The position numbers and the translations under genes were made by a program. A model generated the notes under the pieces. It made no database searches and was not told the origin of the DNA. It saw only the letters and a list, made by a program, of their open reading frames with translations. This document shows, one piece after another, positions 25,707 to 37,961 of a stretch of DNA of 64,000 nt (the stretch's first letter is position 1; every line of letters begins with the position of its first letter). The stretch comes from Haliclystus octoradiatus. Taxonomy: Eukaryota; Cnidaria; Staurozoa; Stauromedusae; Haliclystidae. The stretch lies in the NCBI GenBank assembly GCA_916610825.1, contig OU744446.1, positions 38,850,261-38,914,260 on the forward strand, read 5' to 3'.

Positions 25707-28700
25707 TTACTTTGCTGTTTTCTGTTTTTTTTTATATGATGGTTTACAGCGTGAATGTATAGCTCGGCCAGCTTTCTTTGCAGCAGGTACATTTTGTTCT
25801 AATATTGTAGCCAGACAGTGTGTTCTTTTTTTTGATTGACGGGTATTGTCATCAAGGAGAAGAGGGGTGTCAATTTGTTTAGAGCCCTTCATAAGAGCTT
25901 TTCTAGTTTTACTTGGTCCCTTTCTTCTCTTGACAGCATCAGGTAATACACCAATTGCACCGCGTCTGAAGTTCTTTTTTGCTCTGCCTACTAGTTTAAA
26001 CTTTGAATGGACTATTGATTGTTTACCAACAAATTTGTTATCGAAACAATGGAGGGCACTTCCCAATTTCCCATGAGACATTTTGCATACTTTCGCACTA
26101 AATTTTGTAATTCCTGTTAACACATTGCTGTCTCCGGTCCGGATCGCATTCTTTATGACATCAACAGCATCCTCAAAGCTGCGCAAAGCAGTTTCTGTTG
26201 ATGGAGTTATTTGTATAGATATGGGGCATTCTTCACTGAGACACTCATTTGACACAATGACGTCAGCACAAGGCAATGTGAATTCGGAGGCATTACTTGG
26301 TGGATCCACACCGGCTTCTACTCCGTCCGAGTCACATATCTGGGTAAAATCCTGATAAAATTCTATTGGAAGTGCTTCCTCATGTGCAATCTGGGCATAC
26401 CCTCTGCGTTCATTCTGGCTGAATACTGGCAGAAAATTGTCATTACCTATTTTAAACTTCTTTGTTACTGCAAACTGATGTTTGCATGGGCTACCATCGC
26501 TACCAACCGGACAGCTACAAAAACCAGATAAAATGTCTATGTCATACAAGACACCCGACGATGATGAAGACAAAACACTGTAAAATCCTAGGTCTTTGTC
26601 AAGAGCAATGACGTTGTCAGGGTCAATGTCTTTCTGTTTTGTTGCGGTATATCGTTTGCTGTAGGTTCCATCCAGAGACCCATTGGCAACCTTGAGCAGC
26701 TTGTCTTGGTAGTGCTGTTCAAGATCACCAATAACCATATCAATGAGTTCTATTACATTATATGATTTTACCCTCTGTAACATTTCCTGTTTGATGACGA
26801 GAAACTGGGATTCAGCATAGTTTTGAGTATGGTTTCCTCTTATTGGAAGAGATGTTCGATAAGCCAAACACCAGTATGCAATGTTTGGCTGTACATATTC
26901 TTCATAGTAGGCTTTAAATAATGGCGAACGTTGTACTATTTCACTCTGTAGCATTGATTCTGCATGTTCTTTGGCATCAGAATCTGTCAATGAGTACATA
27001 ACTTTTTTAATACATTTCATTATGGTTGGCCTGTCGTCTTGCATAATTTTATTTTTCTTGTCGAAGAGCCACCTCCAAATCGCTTGTAGCACATGAAAGG
27101 TGCATAGCATCAATCTCGCATTTGGCCACGACGAAGAAAGTGCTATCCTCTCTTCACTGCAGTTATCTGTTAAAAACACCATTGGCCCTAACTCTGTCCC
27201 TCTATTAAAAAAGGCATAAACCGGTAAGCACTCCTTCAGTAATTCAAATGCCTCATTAAATGTTTCTTCCGTTTCGTCACTCATAATTATTATGGCTAGT
27301 GGCAACCCACCTGCCACAGAATGGGTGCAAAGCATAAGAAAACGCAAATTGTGGTCATCCAGATTCGAAGTGCTATCTGAAAACACTAGTTCAGAAGAAT
27401 GCAGCAGATGCTTGTGCACTCTTGCCATCAAGGGTGTGACAATTGCAAGCACTAGTTTGACCCGTTTTGATACTTGATCAACAGTCAATTTATGCTTCAT
27501 TTTGCCATCCTGAGCTTTAAATTTCTCATTATATTGGCTGACCTTATCATTCAATCGCGAAATCAACTTCTCCCCATTTTTGGCCCCATACAGACTACTA
27601 TTGAATAATTTATAATAATATTTGAAGTCAGTTAAGCGAGGCATGATAGATCTGTCTGCAAATTTGAGCTCAAATTCTGTATCTGATTTACAGCTTTCTC
27701 TAAGTTCCTTTTTAAAAGCTCCATAAGCCAATGAGGGAGTATATCTATTCTCAAATAGCTTAAACATCTTCTCTTTGCTATCACGACTGCAATCTCTGAA
27801 TGATAAAGCATTCAATGGAGTCACAGCATGGTTATGCTGATGCTTAAAATCTATGAAACAATGTTTTTCGTCATCATTAGTTTTTGATCCTTCAAATTTT
27901 ATTTTAAATGAGATAAAGAATGGGCATATCGTGTTCTTGATTCTACGCCCAGGTGCATAGAGACATTTAGACCTTGTGTTGTGCTGACATCGAAAACGCA
28001 TTGTGAAATTTTGTTGCAGTTGACTTCCTGAATTGCATACGCCATAAGTTTTGCTTATTCTCAGAGTTTGCTTTGTTGTTTCTTGATAATCTTTTACAAA
28101 ATCAGAAATATCTTCTTTTGAACTTATATTACATTTGAGCTGAGCATAAAAGGTCTCTTCGTGTGCACCTTTGTTGAATGCCATCATTTCGTAGTGAAAT
28201 TTTGTAGACAGTAATGGTAGCATGTACTCATTATAATCTTCAACATTTTTCTGAATCGTTTTTGGGATAGTTTTCGAAACGCTATCCAAAGCTTGGTGAA
28301 TGACATCATTATCCAGAACAGGAATATGTATTGTTAAATCATCTAAATTGAAAAAGGATGGCATTTCTTATTTGGTAGAATTAGCAATTAAGTTACAATT
28401 CACAAATTACAATGATGTTGTTTTATACTCAATATTCAGTGCTCAGGAGTGATAAATGTATGAAAAATATCAAAATATCATTGAAATGGCACCAGTAACC
28501 CACTAGAAGTACTTGAAGGCATAAAATGTTGAATGTAGGCTATAAAAGAAGCCAAAATCTATTAGTCAGTAAAAACTATTTCAAAACCAGAAGACAATTT
28601 ATTATGCACAATCCATAATTGAAATGTAACTATTTCATGAAAGAATTACCCCACTGCACAAGCAATTGATAAATTGCACATGATTGACTGCAAACACCAG

Positions 28701-29923
28701 CAATTTGCATGTATAGAAACATTTATTTGGTCCAAGAGACAATGTAGGCTGTAAAATACCACGTATTGTACAGCGAAAGGAAGACACAGTAATTGGTTAC
28801 TGATAGCTTTATTGAACACGATGTACACTGAACAACTGACCAAGTTAACAATTTACTAGGACTTTATGAATAATAAAGGGGAATAACAAGTTAACATTAC
28901 GTCAATAACACAACTATGAAAACATGCATCGAATTACTAGTCAGCATTGCTTACAATAACAAACAACGTAAGTAAAACTAGATTGATTCAAACACGGAAC
29001 AGATACAAGGAACAAACTGAGGCATGTTACGTCAATGGGTAACATGATTCATAACAAGGAACCACAAAATGATCAAACGTAACATTACATAAATATACTA
29101 TGACAAGGCATATACATTAGGATTAATACTAATGTTTCATTTTGAGTGAATGTCCTCAAGCAGGATCTAGTTATCTTGATAAACTTTCTGTGATTTATTA
29201 TTGATACAAAAACTACTAATATTCTAACCATTTGTTGGAGCATATTCTTGCGATGAGCAGGATTCGCTTTGTCTTGGATTTTCTTCAACTTCAACACCGT
29301 CACCTACCAAATTAAATGACAAAACAATTTTAAAACAGAAATGAAACCCCACATAAAATGGACTGAAATTACAGATTTCAATAAAATCGTAGATTCTTGA
29401 CTCAGGTTTAGTGTTCCATCTTAGCGCTACGGGTCACGTTTAAAGATTAGTCACGCGTAGTTATAACTGTGATAAATGGAGCACTTTTGGAGTTTAGGAC
29501 CAGTTCTGTTGTAAAGGTTGATCATGTCTCATTACAATGGGAAACCTATAATTTATAATAGTGTCCCTTTTCTGTCTCTCTCTTCTCTAGCTTGAGCCAA
29601 ATTCTTACACATTGTGAAAAGGTTAAAGTAAAGTAAAAGTTAGACCTTATGTTAATGTTACAATGCGAAGAACAGGGTATTAAACATACAGTATAATTTT
29701 ATAACATATAGTGCACATACGTGCACAAAAACAAACACTTTGATGTAATATGCACAACAGTTTTCCTACCTTGCTTTCCAAAGGCATCAATCGGTATTTG
29801 ACATAGGGATTTTTCAACATCAACAGGATGATCAGAATCCACAGGTTCATGTGGAACACTATACAAAAAATCATTTACAAAGACTTCCAGTCCATCAATT
29901 TCGAAGTCAAATTGTTCATCCAT
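25707..29923 (-). CDS. MULE transposase with SWIM zinc finger
   Basis: Cut-and-paste DNA transposase. Exons on the minus strand: 29770-29923, 29229-29303, 25707-28366 (962 residues; phases agree). The first exon is acidic (MDEQFDFEIDGLEVFVNDFL). The catalytic domain has the first Asp in LVFSDSTSNLDDH and the second in MVFLTDNCSEERIA. The MULE-typical CxxH signature is in LMLCTFHVLQAIWRW, and a candidate third acidic residue in NHTQNYAESQF. A SWIM zinc finger follows (CSCPVGSDGSPCKH). The C-terminal 150 residues are lysine/arginine-rich, suiting nuclear import. No stop or frameshift interrupts it, so it may be functional. A methionine at 28364 would give a shorter 885-residue protein, but the two upstream exons continue the frame. 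Confidence 0.85.
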
Positions 29924-30177
29924 TTTAAAATTTTGAGATAAGATTCCTAACAGCTACATATATAATATATAATAGCAAAGTAAATCACATGTTCAACAAC
30001 CAACATCAACTCTAATTCACTCTCAATAATCTAACTATTTTCGCGCTTTTTCTACTTCTTCCTCACACAGAGACGAGGTGAAAAACATGAAAACGAAACT
30101 GGAATGTGGGTTACGGTTATGGAATGTGGGTTACGCGTTACGAAAAATCCATACGCTTCGTCTCTACCGTCAAAGAG

Positions 30178-32018
30178 CAAATGACACAAGCGAGGCTCAT
30201 GGGACTAATATTCAGGGCCAGGGGCACAGGGTGGCAAGAGGTAAGTTACTGTTTCCTTGGTAACAACGTAAATTTGTTTAGTTTTGTTCGTAGCTTTAAA
30301 TATATATTTTAGAATCTTTTATAAGTACGAGTTTATTCAATTATTTTAAAAGGTGTAGAACTGTTCTTAGAGATATAACAAAACTTTTTCATGTTTTCAT
30401 ATTTCTTTGCTATTTGTGGCAGTGCGCCAATTTGGCATGCAGGTATAATGAAAATTGAGTATTTTGCTTAGTTTCATACGCTGCAGTGGTATTCTTCTGG
30501 TAGCAAAATTAATCATGATATGATCTGGATTTTTGAATTGTTTAGCCGGATCGATTTTGAAAAGAGATATTAAATGTTGTAGAGATCAACTTGAGTTTTC
30601 CTCAATATCTTTTTGATGTTGATGTCAATACCGTTCAATGCGGTATGATCGAGGAAACTATAAAACAACATAGACATCATCGCAATAATTATTTAATTCG
30701 AATGCATTATTTTATAAACAACTCATACTATCAAGTTAGTTCAATGTGGATTGTTACTTTAATGTAGTCAAATATGTTGAGGCTAAATTTCGCTGTTACT
30801 ATATTCTCTTTCTTTATGTTTACAAATTACATGAATATGATCATTAGTGTATAATTTAATTTTATATACTGCAGCTGTTAATTAAACTATATTATAATAT
30901 TCTGAAGCACTTCACTAATTGGATGAATAAAATTTCTAGGTACATATGATTACTTAAATTTTCATGTGATTGAAATTTCGGTTTGTCGGACAATGGATGT
31001 CGTTCTGAATTCTGAAGTACGCCGTCCTAAAGTTTTTCTATAAATGTGTAAAATTAGGGATTAATTTCATCAAGATATTATGATACTCAGAACTAATTGG
31101 TTCTTTAGTTCTTTAATTTAAAGGAGAAACATTGACCGGCGGTCGCCACTAGCTCAATTTGAATAAAACTTTACGGCCTTTAGCGTAACTTCGGCGATTA
31201 ACATCAGTCAAGGCTTCGGCATGGATTCGAATTTCAGTTTCAGCTTGGTTTCAGGCTATGAAACAATACGAACGACAAACACACACATGACGCGTAGAGT
31301 CCACCGGTCATTTTTGCGCGATTTTGTCGAAAATTAGGGCTTAATTTTATCAAGATATTATAATTAGAGCTAATGAGGCCTAGTTCTTTAGTGAACGTAT
31401 AAATCACGAAAATCGTATAGCGGATGCTGTTACTGTTAGCTTTGCGATCAGACATGAAACTTGCCGTCATTTATTATTCTTAATATGTTTTAATGCTATA
31501 AAAACAAAAACATTGTATTGGTATTGGATTCATTATATTGTAATAAAATATTAACACTCATAATTTCTATAGTGCTAACAAAAAAGGATCGGATAGAAAT
31601 ATAATTGCTTTAATCCGCTCCAACAGGATAGAAGCGGTAACAACTTCTCTTCAACTTCTCTCCAGCTATAAATCAAAATTATTTTAATTCTTGTGAATAG
31701 TAAATTTGGCGTAAAATAAAATGTTTTTAGAAATGCGTATATTTTGATGTTATAATCATAGAAGAAGAAGCATTATTGAATTACAATATCTATCCTAGAT
31801 AATATCCGAGTAATTAGAAAGGTACAATTTAAAACTGTAAATATTAATTTGATCATTGTTGATGCGAATTCATACTCGGTATATTTGTAGGCTTGTAATA
31901 ATAATAAAATGTTGTTCTGTTATTTCTTTGTCAATAGAACTAACTTGCCACCCTGAAATGATTCGACAGATACTTCTCCAAGAAAAGTTTTAACAGTATC
32001 ACAAGTTTTATTGGAAAG
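30178..32018. other. Upstream region of the Cys-loop receptor gene
   Basis: This is AT-rich and non-coding apart from the TTAA element at 31118-31320. A consensus donor (AAGAG|GTAAGT) at about 30240 and a possible acceptor at about 31938 could define a non-coding first exon and intron of the receptor gene; this is unproven. No core promoter motif stands out. Confidence 0.35.
31118..31320. mobile_element. TTAA-flanked miniature element, copy 2
   Basis: It starts TTAAAGGAGAAACATTGACC and matches the copy at 17042-17236 over most of its length, including CGCGTAGAGTCCACCGGTCA near the right end. The right terminus has decayed and lacks the second TTAA. It lies upstream of the receptor gene. Confidence 0.65.
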
Positions 32019-35000
32019 ATGTCTCACAAATTTTACTTATTCATAATTCTGTTCAGTTTAATACCGAAACCAGGAGGCAAGTATATAAAATTTTTGAATT
32101 TTTTTTTCAAATCTTTTTTATTTTTGTACTACATTTACTTATTTAGTTTGATGTTTGAGAATTATCAAACATCCAACTCCATTGAAGTAGATTTGATTCA
32201 ACAAATTTAATATTTAAAATCGACTGTAAAATAAATGTTTTGTCGTTGCCAACCAACGATGAATTGACTCGAAGGATGGCGACAATAAAATACAAGTATA
32301 GTGGTTGGTGAAAACGTTTCTTTGGCATTGTTTAATTATTAACTTTATTGATTAAAAGTATTCTTGTAAAACATGATGTGTTATTCCTTTTTGAACTGAC
32401 AATGATACCATGAATGACATCGAAACGTTTTCACCAATTATTACTTGTAGTTTATTGTCGCTGGCCTACATGTTAAAATACCATCAAAACCTTTAGATAT
32501 TGTCATATCAGAATGATGGAACAATCAAACCTGCTATAGCAGTCACCTGAATACAGCAGCCACATGTGGTATTGTCACGTTTGTCATTTGTGCGGGCATT
32601 TGTAGTTGTCATATTTGCATAATTAGCAAATTATGGACGTGTTATACACGAAATTAAATAATCAAGGATGATCCACTATTAAACAGATGGCCAACTGACC
32701 CCTTGTTCCCGGGGGGGGTAACTTCAGCTCTTTAGGGACGGAGGGGGTGCCACTTTGGAAAAAGGTAAAGTACCCAAAAAGTTCCAAAAATTCTGTTGAT
32801 GCTACCCAAAAAGTGCTAGCAGGTTGATTGATTTTAAGTAAATACACAAAAATAAAGCAAAATGTTTTCAAAAATTCTTGAAAAAGTAAAAAATAAGATA
32901 CCGAAAAGCTCCAAAAATTGAAATCTCATACCCAAAAAGTTTTTTCTCGGCTGAAATATGAACCCAAAAAAAGTGGCACGTCCCCGTATAGCCGTCATAG
33001 TGGAGTTACCCCCCCCCCGGGCCCTTGTTCTTTTCAATTCAAACGCTTGTTGCTATGGTACTTGTTGATATTTTTAATATTTATGTATTTATATAGCATG
33101 TCTATCTATTTACAAGGGTTGGGACACTTCTGCCATTTTTGTATCTTTATGCCTGGACCCGAGCACGTTTTTAACAGTGCGCATGTGCAGGAGAATGTTG
33201 TGTGTTTTTTCAGCCATATTGTATTGTATTTTTTCGCGCGTTTCACTTGAAATGATTGAGAACCTGTTTCCGAAAGTACAAAGATGGCATCCAAAAATCA
33301 CGTGACTGGCATATGTCCAATTGGAGACGATAGCGGCACATGAAAGTGTGTCCCAACTCTTGTAAATAGATGGCTCTGATGTCTATAGCTAGCATGTATT
33401 ACAGTAATAATAGTTTTTTTGTATTGTTTATAAATGCCACTTGAATATATCAGTCGATTTCTCTATATCTTATTATATCTTATAATCCTTATATCTTATT
33501 TATAAATGTTTGATGTTTTTGAATTTTTAGATCAACTGATTGAGCGTCATTCTTTCGATGACAACTACGAACATTTATTATTGAATGAATTATTAATTAA
33601 TTATTCCAGTAAAGCAAGACCTGTGAAACAGTTCTCTCGTGACGTTCAAATCCATTTTGATATGAATATCCGGCAGATTGGCAAACTTGTAAGTTTCAAA
33701 ATTATAAGATGAAAGATAGGGATCAGTCATGGTCATCAAGATAGCGCTACCGCATAAAGTTTCGGACATTCCCCTGTATGAGATTATATTTAGAAATAAA
33801 GTTTCCTACTGAAGCGAGAGGAAATTCAAGGGGCCAAGATTTTTCAAAATCCATAGGGCCTTAAAATGTTTCGTCGCCCTGGCTACAACGATGCATAAAA
33901 TTAGCTGGTTTGGTTGGATTTTCATCATAAATAGTGTACGGTTCCATCCCCACGGCCATTATTGTTTGTAGAATTCTAGAGCGGAGAAATTTTAATGTCA
34001 CTGATCTGTTATAGATTCTTACTACTTCATAGCTACTTAATGCAGGGCTTCCTTTTCGATATAATTATTGTATATAATTATTTTAGTCAGGATAATGCCT
34101 TGGTCGATTTGAATACTTTATCTGTAAACTGTGTTAAAGATAGCCTTTTTTCTTGGTCTCAATTTATTTAAATATAACTCTGTTTATATTAACCTGTTTA
34201 TATCTATATATGAACATCATCGCTGGGTTCTTTGCAGGACAGAATTTTAGTTATTTACTAAATCAAATCCTGATTTTTAATCTTGACGACGCTCTGTCAT
34301 CTATCCGATTCGCTCTAATCCCGGCTCTAATATCTACGGATCGATTATTCATTCATTTCAGGATATTAAACAGCAAACTCTTGATATCAGTGTCTTTGTT
34401 CTGATGGTAAGTACAACATTATCCCCACGGACCGACGATTTTTTGTCATTTTTGCCAGAGAAATAGGCTATGTATTTGCGTATTTGTAAGCTTCAGTACT
34501 ATAATACCTTTTCCCGAAATAGGAGTCAAAAACCGTTATTGCCAAGGGGTGTCACATTCCCTACTTACTCCAGGATTTATGGTCGTGGTTATCACTGCTC
34601 AGATACTACTGTGTGATCTGCGTTCTACTGTCTTAACAATTGTACAGTAAAACCTGTATATTCAACCCTTTAGGTTAATAGATTTTATATTTTAGTTAAC
34701 TATAATTGTGACATTTACAAACATGCCCTTCGTAATGATTTCCCCTGGTCCATTTATTTCACCCTTTGCTTCCACACACATTTTGCTATGTTTGTCTTTC
34801 GTTATAATAAATTGTGTTTGAAATTGTTTGAATTATTCACACAGCAATGGGAAGACGTTCATCTGCAGTGGGATCCGTCCGAGTTCAATGGAACGGATTC
34901 CGTCACGATTGAACCGCATAGAATATGGACACCGGATATTATGCTGCATAACAGGTTCGTAGAAAATTATCGCTTTCGATTACGTTGACTCTACAATCTC

Positions 35001-37350
35001 ATCTCCCCTTCAAATGTTTATTAAAAAGAGAAGGTCTCAGTGTCCGTAAAATGTGTTGCTAGCTTTTCAGCAAATCATGCTGTTCCAAAGAAATCCTGTC
35101 ACAATAATTTCCCAAATATTAACATATTTAAAACAGAACTGACTCTACTAGATTTTAAAAGGAAATTAATCCAAGTCCTTATCTACGCCGACCGATTGAA
35201 ATTGGAATCGAAAATATAATGATCTGACTGCCCGATGTTTTCACTCATCCAGATATATTCAACTCACATAGAAGTGATTCTCGGACAGCTAATATGTTTC
35301 TTTCTTCTCGTGTTTTGATTCTGTGAATGGTCTGATTTTTATTTAGGTTATTTGCTTGTTTTCCTTTTTCAGTGCTGTTGAAAAAAGTCTGAATCATCTT
35401 GAAGTTTATAAGAATTACGTCATCTGTTATCACAATGGTACCTTGATATGGATGGCACCTATTGCAGTCGTGTCTAGTTGTTCAGTTGATATCACGTGGT
35501 TTCCATTCGATACTCAGGTATATATTACGGACCCGATTACGGATACGAATAACGTAACGAACCGGGACTGGAACCGACTGGCTCTGCGGTATAGTATTTA
35601 TTATGTCCATTTAATATATTTGTTTCTGTATACTGCGTGTACGAAGCTATCTCTGGCAGATCTCGATAGTCATATGCGATGAAATTGATAAACTACGATG
35701 AAAATAACTAAATGCCTGACGGTATGATATTTAACGATGAAGAGTTTTAGCGGCGTCGGTGCACGAGTCCTATGTTTTTTAATACACTACAAATAGCAAA
35801 GTTAAATGTATAAAACGTACTGATCAACTGATGATCATACTGGGATTCTCGTTTCAGCTAGAAGCACTGAAACCTTATAGACTGCTTTAATTTCAATTTT
35901 TAAAATTCTAAATTTAGGTCTGTTCGTTGTCATTTGGTTCATGGACATACGCGAAGAAGAAGTTGGCTTTATTAAAATGGGATGATTATCATGGCAAAAA
36001 TAAGTCGAAAGCAGGTCAGTGTAATCATGTTTTTATCATTGAATTCAGCTACATATAATTTAGTGTGCTGATAGAAGGGGAGGTTGTTTATCTCTTCAAA
36101 AAGGGAGATCATTGAAGCAGGAATTCAAGAATCAACGTTTTTATGGAAATCTGTCAAAAGATGAGCGTTATTCCTTAAATGGTCAATGTACATTTTTAAT
36201 TGTTCCACTTATCATAGGGTTATATATGGACATGATATGGATAAGCAACGCTACGCTGCCCGCTCCCATGTGTAACACTGTTATATCCCCACATATTCTC
36301 AATCCAAAGATACGATCACAAATCCGAAAAGAGGGCCGCTCTAAAAAGGTTTTTGTCCGAAGATGCAACATTTCAATTTGGAAAAATCGGAAGTAATTTC
36401 CCGACCGCTCCATTTAATCGCTTTTATCAGGTTCCTCCTAATCCCAAATTGAAACCGTTTTACAAAAGATGTTGTTTATTTGTTGTTGACCTCCAGAACC
36501 AAAATAGATTGCGATCAAGTTGGCTTTATAAATTATGGTAACAGGTATAGGGTGTAACTGTTCCGTTTCTTGCGCTAAAAAGGTTCTTGTATACAACTGG
36601 AAACAAGATTTTCTGAACATTCCGCGAGAGTATACCTGTTATTGTTTACATTTGATTGAGGTTAAAATGCATCCTTGTTTTAATTCTCCAAATGTTCTGT
36701 TATTCATAGCTCATCGTCATTATGTGAAAAGTGGTGAATGGCGAGTGTTGTCAATCGAGTCCGCACTTGAAGATGTCCATTATCCGTGTTGTAACGAGCC
36801 TTATTCAAGTCTAACTTATACTATCAAACTGAAAAGATACCCTCGATATTTCCTGCTTTATCTCGTACTACCATGCATAGCTATTACTGCATTGTTCCTA
36901 TTATCGTTTTTTATCCCGCCCGATGGTGGGGAACGGATGGGTTTTGGTGTCACGATTTTACTCAGTCTTAGCGTTTATCTATTAGTTATATCCGATAAAC
37001 TACCCGAAAAATCAGATAGCTCACCGATGATCGGTATTATTTATTCAACCATTTTCTTTTCTATGTGTTGCGGTTTAGTACTTTCTAATGTTGTAATAAT
37101 TGTTAGTAATAAAAAACATCGGATGTCCGATAGATTAAAATCGGTAGTAAATTTTTGGAATCGTAAAAGAAAGAATAGTCAAGCAGTAGACGCTGATCCA
37201 ACCGAAATGAAATATTCAAAAGATTTGAATGCATGTAATTGGAGGAAATTAGCAAGTATGATTGACACAATGTCATTTGTATTCTTTTTAGTTATATTTA
37301 TCACTGTACCTATTGTCGTATCTGTACTTTATGCTTCTGAAAATAGCTGA
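32019..37350 (+). CDS. Nicotinic acetylcholine receptor-like Cys-loop channel subunit (alpha type)
   Basis: Pentameric ligand-gated cation channel subunit at the plasma membrane. Exons 32019-32076, 33531-33688, 34362-34406, 34845-34954, 35373-35517, 35918-36014, 36710-37350 give 417 residues. In order: signal peptide (MSHKFYLFIILFSLIP), ligand-binding domain with WTPDIMLHN (loop A), the 13-residue Cys loop CSVDITWFPFDTQVC, and vicinal cysteines YPCCNEPY (loop C, alpha-type). M1-M3 follow (M2: GERMGFGVTILLSLSVYLLV; the glutamate before M2 favours cations), then M4 near the end. The M3-M4 loop is only about 50 residues, much shorter than in vertebrate subunits. The first intron uses a GC donor (AG|GCAAGT). 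AATAAA at about 37566 follows the stop. The ligand cannot be decided from sequence alone; acetylcholine is an inference from family. Confidence 0.93.
32278..32465. repeat. Miniature inverted-repeat element (GGCGACAATAAAATACAAG ends)
   Basis: Left arm GCGACAATAAAATACAAGTA...GGTTGGTGAAAACGTTTC and its imperfect inverse at the right, each about 45 bp. It is related to the elements at 3398-3499 and 8101-8252. It lies in the first intron of the receptor gene. Confidence 0.65.
32708..33021. repeat. MITE with CCCGGGGGGGGTAACT termini
   Basis: The two ends are inverted repeats of CCCGGGGGGGGTAACT followed by related GTGCCACTTT blocks. The interior has repeated ACCCAAAAAGT units in both orientations. 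It lies in the first intron of the receptor gene. Confidence 0.65.
33104..33371. repeat. MITE with ATCTATTTACAAG(G/A)GTTGGGACAC termini
   Basis: The 24-bp terminal inverted repeats differ by one base. The 268-bp body has no ORF of interest. It lies directly after the preceding element in the same receptor intron. Confidence 0.7.
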
Positions 37351-37961
37351 AGATGAATACTGTGAAAATACAGTAAATATTGTATATGTGCTTGATAAGG
37401 AAATTAATACTGTTAATAATGATAACTTTTCGATATGCCTTATATATCAAATATCAAAAGCCCGCAGAAGACTATTGTAAAATTTCATTTACGATACTTC
37501 ATATAGTTATATTTATTAAGAATATTATATATTATAGATACGTATATTTTGTCTTTGAAGTATAGATAATAAACGTATTAAACAATATTTTTCTGTTCTG
37601 TAATTGTCTGAATTTTGTCAAATATTAAAAGAGTCCGCGCTACTTCTTCTAGAGTGCGAATCCCGCAGCTGCAGCTGCATCTATCATCGTGCGATATTTC
37701 ATCATGATGTTTTCATATACTTGAACTTATATACTTTCTTAGACAGCCCACGTTTTTCAACGAATGATACTGTATGCTATTGCCAGTTAAATTAGGTACT
37801 GTATTTAATTATCATCTTGATTCTCCGAAAACCAGATAATTACAACTGGATGCGATCATGATGCGATCGCAAGCGCTTTTAATTAAGGTGTAGGTATTTC
37901 CATCCCTCGCTACTCATATACTGTATAACAGATCGTTAAAATGGATTTAATGATAATTTAG
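37351..37961. other. Convergent 3' region between receptor and coiled-coil gene
   Basis: It contains the receptor 3' UTR with AATAAA near 37566 and, on the minus strand, an ATTAAA at about 37803 that could serve the coiled-coil gene. Nothing else is recognised. Confidence 0.4.

Larger units (their letters stand above)
21450..30165. mobile_element. Autonomous Mutator-like element (MULE), two convergent genes, 119-bp TIRs
   Basis: The element body is 21459-30156 (8,698 bp). The TIRs are 21459-21577 and 30038-30156, 119 bp with one mismatch (fourth base). They contain a direct repeat of GTAACCCACATTCCA, a plausible transposase-binding site. TTCGTCTCT directly flanks it at 21450-21458 and 30157-30165, a 9-bp target duplication as made by MULE transposases. 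Inside are a minus-strand SWIM-type MULE transposase (25707-29923) and a plus-strand HMG-box/C2H2 gene (21657-25376), convergent with about 330 bp between stops. Near-identical TIRs and unbroken genes imply a recent insertion. Introns of the plus-strand gene carry other small elements. Confidence 0.9.
20195..30177. mobile_element. 1.26-kb miniature element with 9-bp TSD, split by the MULE insertion
   Basis: GTCAAAGAG occurs at 20195-20203 and again at 30169-30177. Just inside the left copy is GGTAGAGACGAATGGTCACC. Its inverse is found across 21439-21458, continued by the last three bases (ACC) at 30166-30168. Subtracting the MULE (21459-30156) and its duplicated 9-bp target gives a non-coding element of about 1,258 bp with inverted ends similar over roughly 100 bp (20204-20310 against 21350-21458). 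The 9-bp TSD suggests a MULE-mobilised element. The interior shows no ORF. Confidence 0.8.

Noticed and set aside
28646..28843. Additional minus-strand exon of the MULE transposase
   Set aside because: No acceptor/donor pair keeps phase with the adjacent exons, and the junction 29229 to 28366 already joins correctly.
33110..33301. Overlapping short frames on both strands
   Set aside because: They fall within a 268-bp MITE and have no recognisable protein features.
36535..36709. Coding sequence upstream of the receptor's last exon
   Set aside because: The frame is open by chance. The acceptor at 36710 joins in phase to exon 35918-36014 and gives the expected Cys-loop receptor sequence.
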